A stretch of 61,361 bases of DNA from assembly GCA_029238175.1 (NCBI GenBank), contig JAQWGO010000104.1, forward strand, positions 1 through 61,361, written 5' to 3'. The translations under genes and the position numbers were made by a program. The notes under the pieces are model-generated. The model saw only the letters and a list, made by a program, of their open reading frames with translations. It had not been told where the DNA came from and did no database searches. This document shows positions 51,755 to 60,143 of the stretch, piece after piece (position 1 is the stretch's first letter; each line of letters opens with the position of its first letter). This DNA comes from Henriciella sp. GTDB taxonomy: Bacteria > Pseudomonadota > Alphaproteobacteria > Caulobacterales > Hyphomonadaceae.

Positions 51755-52216
51755 TTACGATCTCTGCTTGCCAGGATGTACGACAATCAACAGCATACTG
51801 GCTGCGAGCATTGCAATCGCGAGCGCGAACAACTGTCCACCATCCGTCGCGGTCTCGCCCACCGCTAGCGATAGCGGCACTTCACGCCCCAAAACACTCG
51901 GCAGCAAATGCGCTGTCACCGCGCCTGCTAGGACAAAGAATGACAGAATTCCTCCAAATCGCCGTGACCATGGCAAAAGCAAGCAAAGCGCCGCCAATAG
52001 TTCAGCAATTGCCACCACAAAACGACCCGTCGGCTCTACGATCGCATAGCCAGTATTCTTGGCGATCGTCGCGAAAACAATGTTATCGCCTGCCTGATCA
52101 AATAATTTCACCGAGCCCGATGGTGGGTTTGGAAGCGGGTGAATCGTTGCCTGCACAAACATAAAGATCAGAAAAAGAGCTAAGGCCCAACTGGCAACGT
52201 GCCGCATCATTCGCAT
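51755..52216 (-). CDS. DoxX-like membrane protein
   Basis: From ATG 52216 the product has 153 residues. A strong GGAGGAGGG site decides this start over an in-frame ATG 36 bp upstream. It is a four-helix protein with DoxX-like features: an early IHPLPNPPSGSVKLFD loop, EPTGRFVVAIAELLAALCLLLPWSRRFGG and a last helix MLAASMLLIVVHP. DoxX-like proteins are poorly characterised and sometimes linked to redox. It is divergent from the MFS gene, 141 bp apart. Confidence 0.85.
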   Translation of the reverse strand: MRMMRHVASWALALFLIFMFVQATIHPLPNPPSGSVKLFDQAGDNIVFATIAKNTGYAIVEPTGRFVVAIAELLAALCLLLPWSRRFGGILSFFVLAGAVTAHLLPSVLGREVPLSLAVGETATDGGQLFALAIAMLAASMLLIVVHPGKQRS

Positions 52217-52357
52217 GGCGATCCCTCCTCCTGAGATAGGCTTGCCTAACATGCTGTTTGCATCGAACCAAGGCGATCTGATGCATGACTGTAGATTTTT
52301 GCTTTTGTGTCATCTTTTCTATGGATACAGTCGATTCAGTAAGAGGGCGGACTGAGT

Positions 52358-53806
52358 ATGAGTGACATACCGCAAAATGCGGATCAGCTATCCAAAGACG
52401 AGATCATGGATGAAGCTGAACTAAAGGACGAAGCCCGCTCACCCGTTAGTGGCATGGGCACCGCGATGGGGGCTGGGGCAAACCTTTTAGAGACGGCCCA
52501 ATCATTGCTGGCGCGCAAAGCGCGGCGCGGCGTCAACATCGAACTCCCCGCTTACCTTTCGGTTCAAGCCACGTGGTTCATCGCCTTCGGCCTACAAATG
52601 GTGCTCTTTCCGTATCTTATCACGAACAAGCTTGGCCTTGGGGGAACAGAGCTCGGCTTAGCGAATCTCGCACTATCAGGCCCCTCAGTTGTCTTCCTAC
52701 TGATCGGCGGCGTGATCGCAGAGCGTATGTCTGGCAAGTCGCTCTTGATGGTCTTGCATCTCTTTGCAGCCGTGCCAGCTTTCTTTCTCGCCTACGCGAT
52801 CGCCACAGATAATCTCTCCTACCCACTTATGATCGCATATGGCTTGGCGCTTGGCACTGTCGGCGCGTTCATGATGCCTGCGAGGGACGCCATTTTAAAC
52901 GAAGTCGTTGAACGCCGTGGCCGCCTCGGTTCTGGCGTCACGCTTCAACAGGGTGTGGCGTTCGCAACACTGGCCCAGTTCGCAGCTCAGATTACAGGTC
53001 TCATCCTTGGTGGCTATGCCGATAAGATGACAAAGATGCCAGATTGGCTTGGCGGTTTTGGCATTGGCCCCATCGAGAGCTGGCAACTCCTGACCTTCCA
53101 AGGCGTCATCGTTGCTTTGGGGTCAGTCTTAGCCTTCTTTCTCGCCAAAGGTCGGCGCGTCAAAACCGGACGCACTGGCATGGGTGCCGCATTTGGTGAT
53201 ATTGCCGAAGGCTTCAAAGTCGTTGCTGGTGACCCGAAACTATGGGCGATGACCGTGCTTATGTTTGGCGTTGGTATCTTCGTCATCGGTGCCTTCCTCG
53301 TCGTTCTCCCGATCATCAACAGGGACGTTTACGGACTCTCCGGTGACGGTATCCGCGATATGTTCGTCACCTTCTGGCTCGGCGCTTTTGTTTCTTCAGT
53401 TGCGCTTTCGGCTTTCAAAAACATCAAACGCCAGGGCCGCCTCCTTTTGACTGCACAGCTTTTAGGCTCGCTGGCAATCTTGCCCATGATGACCAAGATC
53501 CCGCACTGGGGCTTCCTCACCATTGTCTTTGTCTGGGGCCTGTCAGCAGGCGTCTCAATCGCAATGAGCCGCTCCATTGTCCAAGACGCCGCGCCAAAGG
53601 ATCAGCTCGCCCGCGTGCTTTCCATCTACCAACTCGGCTTCATGGCCGGCGCGCCGTTCGGAGCAGCGATCATGGGCTGGCTGGTTGACGCGTTCGGTCC
53701 CTACAAAATTGCAATTGTCCCAGCCGCTGGCATGACGATTTTGATTATCTGGATGGTGATCAGAACACCAATTTGGAATCTAAAAAATATCGCCGCCCAG
53801 AAATGA
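52358..53806 (+). CDS. Major facilitator superfamily transporter
   Basis: The 482-residue protein has an N-terminal polar extension of about 65 residues, which is acidic then basic (LARKARRGVNIEL). It then has about 12 helices. MFS features include the loop 2-3 motif GGVIAERMSGKSLLM (family G-x3-D-R-x-G-R/K form). RDAILNEVVERRGRLGSGVTLQQG near TM5 is a feature shared with Enterobactin/TetA-like exporters (family MFS_3). GAGGGCGG precedes the ATG. The substrate is unknown. A bidirectional terminator follows. Confidence 0.9.
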   Translation: MSDIPQNADQLSKDEIMDEAELKDEARSPVSGMGTAMGAGANLLETAQSLLARKARRGVNIELPAYLSVQATWFIAFGLQMVLFPYLITNKLGLGGTELGLANLALSGPSVVFLLIGGVIAERMSGKSLLMVLHLFAAVPAFFLAYAIATDNLSYPLMIAYGLALGTVGAFMMPARDAILNEVVERRGRLGSGVTLQQGVAFATLAQFAAQITGLILGGYADKMTKMPDWLGGFGIGPIESWQLLTFQGVIVALGSVLAFFLAKGRRVKTGRTGMGAAFGDIAEGFKVVAGDPKLWAMTVLMFGVGIFVIGAFLVVLPIINRDVYGLSGDGIRDMFVTFWLGAFVSSVALSAFKNIKRQGRLLLTAQLLGSLAILPMMTKIPHWGFLTIVFVWGLSAGVSIAMSRSIVQDAAPKDQLARVLSIYQLGFMAGAPFGAAIMGWLVDAFGPYKIAIVPAAGMTILIIWMVIRTPIWNLKNIAAQK

Positions 53807-53807
53807 C

Positions 53808-53834
53808 AAAAGCCTCGGCGAAACCGAGGCTTTT
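53808..53834. terminator. Bidirectional terminator between the MFS and redoxin genes
   Basis: AAAAGCCTCGG (53808-53818), a CGAAA loop, and CCGAGGCTTTT (53824-53834) form an 11-bp perfect stem with A- and T-runs on both sides. It serves the converging transcripts of the MFS gene and the redoxin/DsbD pair. Confidence 0.93.
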
Positions 53835-53858
53835 CAAATCAGTGAATAAGGTGAAATT

Positions 53859-54512
53859 CTAGTACTTCACAGAGCAACCATATGGCTTGGCCTCTGTGAC
53901 CTCTGGCATGGTTCCTGCGGCGACCGCCGTCAGGGCTGCAGAAACATAGTTTTCAGCTTTCGCAATATCGCCGACACGCGCCGATTTGATCGAGTCGATA
54001 GCGCCTGAATAGGCAAGATTTCCATCGCCTTTAATCACAAACATATGCGGCGTTGTTTTCGCGTCATAGGCACGCCCAATTGCGCCCGAAGGATCGAGAA
54101 TTGTATAGCTCGCGCTTGCACCGCGCTCTTCATTCTTCGCAATCGCGCCCGCACCGTCAAGATGGCCCTGCTTACCCTCAGCCGAGGAAATCACCTGCAC
54201 CCAGACGACGTCGTTAGCGCCCGCATCGGCTTGCAAGGTCTGCATATTTTTAACCGGCTCAGCATAATGCTTCTTCACGAATGGACAGTCATGGTTTGTC
54301 CATTCCAGAACAACTGTCTTACCTTCAAAATCACCCAGCGAAATCGTTTCACCAGACGCCGTTGCCGCATCAACAAAGAGTGGCGCAGCGTTTCCAGCCG
54401 GCAAAGCTGGTGATGCTTCAGCCGAAAAACTGATCATCGCGCCAGCGGTCAGCGCAACGGCTGTCATCATACCCGCGGCCAGCCCGATATTGCGTCTCGT
54501 CATAACCGTCAT
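53859..54512 (-). CDS. Secreted thioredoxin-fold redoxin (PRX_like family)
   Basis: The 217-residue protein has an N-terminal hydrophobic export segment (residues 10-32, ending SAEASPA). The AhpC/TSA-like redoxin domain has its catalytic-type cysteine in NHDCPFVKKHYAEP and the cis-Pro in TTPHMFVIKG. The WTNHDCPF...HYAEPV pattern is that of the peroxiredoxin-like thioredoxin family. A second Cys sits three residues before the end (YGCSVKY). GGAG precedes the ATG. It lies 37 bp downstream of the DsbD gene, which probably keeps it reduced. Confidence 0.9.
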   Translation of the reverse strand: MTVMTRRNIGLAAGMMTAVALTAGAMISFSAEASPALPAGNAAPLFVDAATASGETISLGDFEGKTVVLEWTNHDCPFVKKHYAEPVKNMQTLQADAGANDVVWVQVISSAEGKQGHLDGAGAIAKNEERGASASYTILDPSGAIGRAYDAKTTPHMFVIKGDGNLAYSGAIDSIKSARVGDIAKAENYVSAALTAVAAGTMPEVTEAKPYGCSVKY

Positions 54513-54549
54513 CGAAATCTCCTAAACCTATATCACTAAACCTACCCCG

Positions 54550-56802
54550 CTAACCGGCTTCGACAAGGCCTGTCACAAGTTCGATCGATAACAATTCCGG
54601 GAGCACTTCTGGTTCATTTTGCCCAGGCGCATACCAAAGATACATGGGGACACCAGCACGCCCGCGCTTTTGTAACTCAAGCGCGATCTGTTTGTCAGCA
54701 TTGGTGAAATCAGCAACGAGAAATGCAACATTCCCCTTCTCAAACGCTTCGCCAACCGGCTTTGTTTTCAGCGTTTGAAGTTTGTTGGCCTGACAGGTCA
54801 CACACCACTCAGCCGTAAAGTCGACGAATATTGCGCGGCCTTCGGCGGTCAGCTCGGCGACACGCTCCGGTGACCATGCTTCTGTTTCATATTTTGCTTC
54901 ATAAGCCTGTGATCCACCTGCTTCAGCCTTCTCACCACTCGCCATTGTCATCGGCAATGCAAATCCTGCCATACCCACAATCAACGCAGCGCCTTTCGCA
55001 ACCAGCGCGGCTCGTTCTGACGATAGCCTGCCGACCACCCATATCGCCGTCACCATTCCGACCAGAATACCAAGAGACTTGAGAACTTCAACAATGTTCA
55101 CATTGCTTCCAGACAGCGCGCCCATAAGCCCAAAGACAGGTACGATTGTCAGCAAGCCAAGCGCCGCAATCAGAATAACGCGTCCGCCCTTGTCCGCTGA
55201 TTTTAAGGTCCATAACGCAAACCCGATCAACGCTGCACCCGCGACGACAGCCGCCGCGACGCGATAGCCAGACAAAGACCCAAGGACTGAAATAAGCCAC
55301 GCGGCGGTTAGGAACATTGGGAACGCGAAAACCTCTTTAAGTGACGCCATCCATGCGCCCGGCTTCGGCACCATACGTTGCAAACTCGGCATGAAGCTCA
55401 ACAGCAAGAATGGCAGCGCTAGCCCAACGCCAATTGCCAAGAGCACAAGCACAACGTTCAACGAAGGTTGCAGCATGACAGCGCCAAGCGCAGCGCCCAA
55501 GAACGGACCCGTGCACGGCGCACCTACCACAGCTGCGAGAACACCGGTGAAGAACGCCCCTGCGCTCCCCTGCTTCGCGGCTAGACCGCCGCCTACATTC
55601 TGTACCGAACTGCCAAGCTCGAACATACCAAGCAACCACAATCCAATCAGGAATATAATCAAGATAAGCGCGGTCACGATCAGCGGATTTTGTAACCAGA
55701 AGCCCCAGATAGCGACACCTGTCGCCACGCGCACAGACAGCACCGCTGCGGCCAGTGCCGCAAAACTTACCAACACGCCCGCTGCATAGAATAAGCCGTG
55801 CTTTCTCGCCTCTCCTGCATTGCCATTCGCAACCGACGAAACAACGCCCATCGCCTTAATCGAGAGTACAGGCAGCACGCATGGCATTAGGTTCAGAATT
55901 AGACCACCAATCAGGCCAAGCACGATAAGCATAGGCAGGCCCGGTCCCCCAGCAGGAGCACCAGCGGTCCCGGCAAGCACTGGGCCAGCAACTGCCGATA
56001 CCTCAACGGCTGTCTCACCAATCTTCACGACACCGCCCAAACTCCCGGGCAGATCAGCGTCTTCTTTGGCTGGCGAAAGCTGGAATTGGGCACCCTTCTC
56101 ACCAAAACTGACCACTTGATCAGCTGCGTGGGTGATATCATGCCCAAACGGGAAAAACCTCGCCTCACCACGCGCGCCGCTAATTTGATCGCCCGCAATT
56201 GAGAGCGTCCAACCGCTTCCGCGCTTCGTCAGGGCCGCCTCACCACTAAACTTCGGCGGAACCTGACTTAGGCTTTCCTGAATAAGCTTTGATCCACCCA
56301 TGTCCGGGATTTGAGCCGTACCAACCGATTGCAACAAGCTAATCGGCGCACTCTCAGGAATACAAATATCCTCACAGATAAGGTAATCCGCGATGCCCTC
56401 GAACATGATCGCCCCGTCTGCAGTCTCAGGAATCGTGACTTTAAACGGCAGCACCACGCGATCAGAGTAGCCATAGTCCATGATTTGACCCGGAACGACC
56501 GGAAGCAGTTCAGGTAACGGCCACTCAAACGCTTGAACTTGGTTTTGCGTGACGGTGGCAGCATTCGTCCAGAGTATTTCTGGCGGTATCCCAGCGTCGC
56601 CCGGGTTGGTCCAATAGATATGCCAATTCTCGTCGATCTCGAACGACAGTCCCAGCCACACCGTTTCGCCGGGCACCGCAACCGAGCGTTCTGAAACCAG
56701 CTCAACTTTTGCTCGGTTTTGAGGCTCCGTCTGGGCCTGCGGGCTGAACGCCGTGACAAGCGCTATACACGCGAAAGCCAGAATAGTTCGAATTGCTAAC
56801 AT
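54550..56802 (-). CDS. DsbD-family protein-disulfide reductase (ScsB/DsbD-like)
   Basis: A 750-residue protein that moves electrons from cytoplasmic thioredoxin across the membrane to periplasmic thiol proteins. It has a signal peptide, an N-terminal periplasmic domain with the ICEDICIP cysteine pair and an eight-helix DsbD core (NLMPCVLPVLSIKAMG and GAPCTGPFLGAALGA cysteines). The C-terminal thioredoxin domain has FTAEWCVTCQANK. GGAG six bases before the ATG supports the start. The N-terminal domain matches the ScsB-like COG4233 type rather than E. coli DsbD. Its likely client is the redoxin just downstream. Confidence 0.93.
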   Translation of the reverse strand: MLAIRTILAFACIALVTAFSPQAQTEPQNRAKVELVSERSVAVPGETVWLGLSFEIDENWHIYWTNPGDAGIPPEILWTNAATVTQNQVQAFEWPLPELLPVVPGQIMDYGYSDRVVLPFKVTIPETADGAIMFEGIADYLICEDICIPESAPISLLQSVGTAQIPDMGGSKLIQESLSQVPPKFSGEAALTKRGSGWTLSIAGDQISGARGEARFFPFGHDITHAADQVVSFGEKGAQFQLSPAKEDADLPGSLGGVVKIGETAVEVSAVAGPVLAGTAGAPAGGPGLPMLIVLGLIGGLILNLMPCVLPVLSIKAMGVVSSVANGNAGEARKHGLFYAAGVLVSFAALAAAVLSVRVATGVAIWGFWLQNPLIVTALILIIFLIGLWLLGMFELGSSVQNVGGGLAAKQGSAGAFFTGVLAAVVGAPCTGPFLGAALGAVMLQPSLNVVLVLLAIGVGLALPFLLLSFMPSLQRMVPKPGAWMASLKEVFAFPMFLTAAWLISVLGSLSGYRVAAAVVAGAALIGFALWTLKSADKGGRVILIAALGLLTIVPVFGLMGALSGSNVNIVEVLKSLGILVGMVTAIWVVGRLSSERAALVAKGAALIVGMAGFALPMTMASGEKAEAGGSQAYEAKYETEAWSPERVAELTAEGRAIFVDFTAEWCVTCQANKLQTLKTKPVGEAFEKGNVAFLVADFTNADKQIALELQKRGRAGVPMYLWYAPGQNEPEVLPELLSIELVTGLVEAG

Positions 56803-56883
56803 GGATATCTCCGAAACTTTCGGACTGTATATGGCATTCTGTATTAAATTGGTATGCGCGTAACGCGGATGTGACCCACAAAA

Positions 56884-56909
56884 AAAGACGGCCCCGAAGA
56901 GCCGTCTTT
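56884..56909 (-). terminator. Rho-independent terminator of sapC
   Basis: AAAGACGGC (56884-56892) and GCCGTCTTT (56901-56909) form a 9-bp stem with an 8-nt loop. On the minus strand the stem is followed by a run of T (from 56880). It lies about 20 bp past the SapC stop. Confidence 0.88.
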
Positions 56910-56929
56910 AATTCTGTCTACAAAAGCGC

Positions 56930-57724
56930 TTACGCAGTTGGCGCAGCTTCTGTCGGTTGAACAGCGACCGCACGCTGAATAACGCGCTGCCAGTTCAGAA
57001 GCGACAACATGTGCGCATAAATCGCGCCAAGAGCGCCGCTTTCGCGCAACTCAACAAACTGCTCGTTCGTCAGATTGTTCAGTTTTTCTTCGTCGACAGC
57101 CATGTAGTCAGCAATCTTCTGTTGCTCACCAACAGAGTTACCCTGCTGATCACGCGGTTGGAATGCGACAGTCTTCTGCTCCAACAGGTTGAACTTGTGA
57201 AGGACACCGACAAAATCCGCAGTCGCGCGGCGCTGACGTTCGAACTCTTTACAGAATTCAATCGCGTTATTCGTGAACTCAGTCGGTTGGCCGTTCTCGA
57301 AGAAGGCAACGTCTGGTTGGTTCGTCACCATCGGCGCTTCGCGGTCGACGCAAAGTAGAAGACGGTCGCTATCTTTATCGTTCGCGAACACGAACGGATA
57401 ACGGCGAACAAAAGCAGGAACATAGAAATCAGCTTCGGTCGTGCCGTCTTCTTTCACGAACAGGTTTTCGTTCTGGCGAACGCCCATAACTGCAACAGGC
57501 GTCAAATCGTTACCCACAAAAATGATTGGGTAAGCTGATGCTGTTGTACCGAATTCGGTTACAGTAACTGGGATTGCGTGTGCTGTGCGAAGGAAACCAA
57601 ACGGTTGATCGATCTGTTTCACACCTAGTGCAGCATGCTGCTCTGGGTTCAATGGTTGCGGGTTCTTATAGAAAAGAACGTTGCCTGTAAGCTCAGGCTG
57701 TTGAGCGTTAGTTGTGTTTTCCAC
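56930..57724 (-). CDS. SapC family protein
   Basis: The 264-residue protein has the SapC pattern: NVLFYKNPQPLNPEQHAALGV near the N-terminus, PIIFVGNDLTPVAVMGVRQNENLFV, YVPAFVRRYPFVFAND and LLCVDREAPMV. SapC is linked to S-layer biology by name (Campylobacter and Caulobacter relatives), but its biochemical role is unclear. The start is GTG 57724 with GGGGAG six bases upstream. Codons look highly biased, suggesting strong expression. No S-layer or type I secretion gene is visible in the window. Confidence 0.92.
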   Translation of the reverse strand: MENTTNAQQPELTGNVLFYKNPQPLNPEQHAALGVKQIDQPFGFLRTAHAIPVTVTEFGTTASAYPIIFVGNDLTPVAVMGVRQNENLFVKEDGTTEADFYVPAFVRRYPFVFANDKDSDRLLLCVDREAPMVTNQPDVAFFENGQPTEFTNNAIEFCKEFERQRRATADFVGVLHKFNLLEQKTVAFQPRDQQGNSVGEQQKIADYMAVDEEKLNNLTNEQFVELRESGALGAIYAHMLSLLNWQRVIQRAVAVQPTEAAPTA

Positions 57725-57805
57725 GGGATACTCCCCTTAATATGACTGGCGCGGTTTAACGGAAATGGCGTATGCCGACAACCGGAATACGTGCAGGAGG
57801 TGTAA

Positions 57806-59524
57806 GTGGCGCAGGACTTTCACATTTTGAGAGAAAAAACTAGGATGCATCGAGAGCCATTCGGCATGTTTTCAACCTTGAAAATTGCGCTCATTTCATC
57901 CCTCGCCTTTGGTCTGTCCGCCTGTGGTCCAAGCGATCCAGACAGCGCGATCTCACGGCAGGACCTACGCCTCTCACAGGAGATACTTGCCGACGTCGTT
58001 GAAACCGAAAGCACGTTATCACCGCAAGCGTCTGCAGAACTTGGCCTAACAAACACACGTTCGTCCTCCGAAAAGCAATTGCTAGATGATCACTCGCAAG
58101 CGGGTTTCGAACGAAAACGCCTCACACGGATTGAGCTGCTGCAGCGCGTACAATCACGCCCGCGCCTCCTTCAATCGCACCAGCTTGCGCGCAGGCTATC
58201 TATTGCTGAGAGCGCATTGCGAAACCTCGTTAGATTAGAACAAAGCGGACATGGGCGCTATTCGATGGCTGTGGCGTACCCCTATGCGATTGATCCTTTC
58301 AGCGGGGTTTGGTTGGAAGGCCCCGCCATACTCGCATACGATCATTCCATCGATTCAAGCAGCGACGCCGTAGCCTATCTGCGCCGTATGGAAGCGTTAG
58401 CAGACGGCATTGACGACACGAGGCGGCGCTTAATGGCTGACGAGGCCGTTGGGCATTCGCTTCCAAAGCCCATCGTCGATGCCACGGTGCGGAATATCCA
58501 GCTAATGCTTGTTGGTGCACCAAACAGCCTTGCCCAAGTCCCGGACACGCTTGCTAATTTAACATTAGGAATCCCGGCAATAACACCTGAAGAACGAGCC
58601 GCCTTCATCGATCAGGCATCAGAGATACAATCCGAGAGCATCCGTCCAAGCTTCAACGCCTTGCTAGATTTCCTCGAAGGTAGATCACAGTCAGCCCCGA
58701 ACAGCGTCGGCCTATGGGGCCAGCCCTCAGGCTATGAAACTTACCTGTCGCTTCTAACGTTTCACGCAACAGAGACCGTATCGCCAGAGCAGCTTCACAG
58801 CGCCAACCTAGAGGCGAACGTGGACGCGTTGGAGAAATTTACATCCCAGCTCGCTTTTGACGAAGGCATTGAAGAACCCGAAAGTTTCACCCAGAAGCTC
58901 GAACTATTCTATTTGCCCGCACCTCAAACAATAGAAGCGCCGCCCCAAGACACTTTAGGTCCAATGCCGCTTGAACGGCCCGCACGTCAGTTCCTCGCGC
59001 TCAACCACCCAGACTGGGCCTCATATTTCAATCCGCTGCGCGTTTCGTATTTAGATGATCTAAAGCAACGGGCCTCGCGCTATACCGGGCTCCAGCAATT
59101 TGCGTCTTACGATGCCGTCATGCAGGGCCTTCATCTCTATGTAACAAAACGCAAGCGCAGTGCGGATACCCTTACCGACTACCTCATTTTGATTGAAACA
59201 AGCTTGGCCGCAATCGATACAGGCATACACCATTCACGCTGGTCGTTTGAACAGTCTATCGGCTATATGAGCGAATTTACCGGCCTACCGGAAACACTCT
59301 CACGACAAGCGGTCATATGGGTCAGCACGAAACCTGGCCTTGAATCAGCCAAAATGGTCGCCTATCGCCGAATTCTGTCTTTGTCGGATAGAGCCCAAGC
59401 GGTACTCGGCAACGCCTATGATGAAAACGAATTCCAAGCCGTGATCACCAATGGCGGGCCGCGCCCACTATCGATGATCGAAGCCGACATTGAACAGTGG
59501 TACGCTGGAAAACTAGATCAGTAG
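57806..59524 (+). CDS. DUF885 family lipoprotein
   Basis: The 572-residue protein is likely exported and lipid-anchored, with GLSACG as the lipobox (Cys40 from this start). The C-terminal half fits DUF885: the IDTGIHHSRWSFEQSIGYMSEFTGL block and the W-x-S/T-x-P-G-x-x-x-A-K-M pattern (VSTKPGLESAKMVAYR). The usual HEXXH-like zinc motif expected before it is not evident here, so activity may be altered. GTG 57806 is chosen because AGGAGG lies five bases upstream, even though this lengthens the signal n-region; ATGs at 57845 and 57866 are alternatives. Confidence 0.82.
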   Translation: MAQDFHILREKTRMHREPFGMFSTLKIALISSLAFGLSACGPSDPDSAISRQDLRLSQEILADVVETESTLSPQASAELGLTNTRSSSEKQLLDDHSQAGFERKRLTRIELLQRVQSRPRLLQSHQLARRLSIAESALRNLVRLEQSGHGRYSMAVAYPYAIDPFSGVWLEGPAILAYDHSIDSSSDAVAYLRRMEALADGIDDTRRRLMADEAVGHSLPKPIVDATVRNIQLMLVGAPNSLAQVPDTLANLTLGIPAITPEERAAFIDQASEIQSESIRPSFNALLDFLEGRSQSAPNSVGLWGQPSGYETYLSLLTFHATETVSPEQLHSANLEANVDALEKFTSQLAFDEGIEEPESFTQKLELFYLPAPQTIEAPPQDTLGPMPLERPARQFLALNHPDWASYFNPLRVSYLDDLKQRASRYTGLQQFASYDAVMQGLHLYVTKRKRSADTLTDYLILIETSLAAIDTGIHHSRWSFEQSIGYMSEFTGLPETLSRQAVIWVSTKPGLESAKMVAYRRILSLSDRAQAVLGNAYDENEFQAVITNGGPRPLSMIEADIEQWYAGKLDQ

Positions 59525-59525
59525 C

Positions 59526-59861
59526 TTATGCGGCAAGCGCCAGCTCAGCTGCCTCAGCTTCGAGAACGGGGTTAAGTCCGGAGTTCAGGTCAGACAAAAC
59601 CAATGACCGAAGCTGTGCATCACTCTCACGTAGAACGAATACCACTTTCGCGCCGTACCGTTCCGCATCTGCAAATGCCCAGATGGGTTGAACATCATGC
59701 AAACGTCCACGCAGTGTGGTCAGCTTCACAACACGCCAGCCAAAAGGCCCCTGCGCTGCAAACATAGCGATCCCAGCTTCTCTTGCCCAAGGAGCATTAG
59801 GCGCCATGCGTACGAATGAATAAGCTTTACCTGACTGGCCTCTAAATTTGACTTCACGCAT
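59526..59861 (-). CDS. Hypothetical 111-residue protein
   Basis: A small soluble protein starting MREVKFRGQSGKAYSFVRMAP, with two strand-helix units (IAMFAAQGPFGWRVVKL and AERYGAKVVFVLRESDA) and an acidic C-terminal helix. It looks like one of the short GIY-YIG-neighbour or nucleotide-binding-like hypotheticals of alphaproteobacteria, but I cannot name a family. GGGAG seven bases upstream supports the start. It ends 1 bp from the DUF885 stop. A CtrA-like site lies 64-79 bp upstream. Confidence 0.75.
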   Translation of the reverse strand: MREVKFRGQSGKAYSFVRMAPNAPWAREAGIAMFAAQGPFGWRVVKLTTLRGRLHDVQPIWAFADAERYGAKVVFVLRESDAQLRSLVLSDLNSGLNPVLEAEAAELALAA

Positions 59862-59924
59862 AATGTTCTCCCTGTGTTCTCATTTGTTATATTCTTCTTT
59901 TGTTCCTGTGCAAGAAGTTTATCG

Positions 59925-59940
59925 TAAACAAAACCTTAAC
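59925..59940 (-). promoter_or_regulatory. CtrA-box-like site upstream of the 59861 gene
   Basis: On the plus strand TAAA-N7-TTAAC matches the CtrA consensus TTAA-N7-TTAAC at 8 of 9 positions. It lies 64-79 bp upstream of the 59861 start and about 200 bp upstream of nadA. Chance matches of this quality are expected, so it is tentative. Confidence 0.3.
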
Positions 59941-60112
59941 GATGCCCCGCAGTGGTAAACGGGCCTAATCACGTTACAGGTTGCTTGGTATTGCCAGACT
60001 GAATTCTTTTCTTTAAAGGCCTTTTGCTCACCCTTAGCATAAGGGTAAACTGGCGTTCTGTTCCCAAAATTCTGGGCTAAGACTTGAATAGTTTCGCAGA
60101 CGCACCCATCTA

Positions 60113-60129
60113 ATGCTCATAGTGAGCAT
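60113..60129 (+). promoter_or_regulatory. Palindromic operator candidate upstream of nadA
   Basis: ATGCTCA-TAG-TGAGCAT is a perfect 17-bp palindrome ending 14 bp before the nadA ATG, next to the AGGAGG site. A TTGAAT (60084-60089) could be the -35 element, with the -10 overlapping the palindrome. Its position suits a repressor of NAD synthesis, such as the NadQ-type regulators described for alphaproteobacterial nadABC operons; I have not checked the motif against theirs. Confidence 0.6.
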
Positions 60130-60143
60130 AATAGGAGGCTAAC

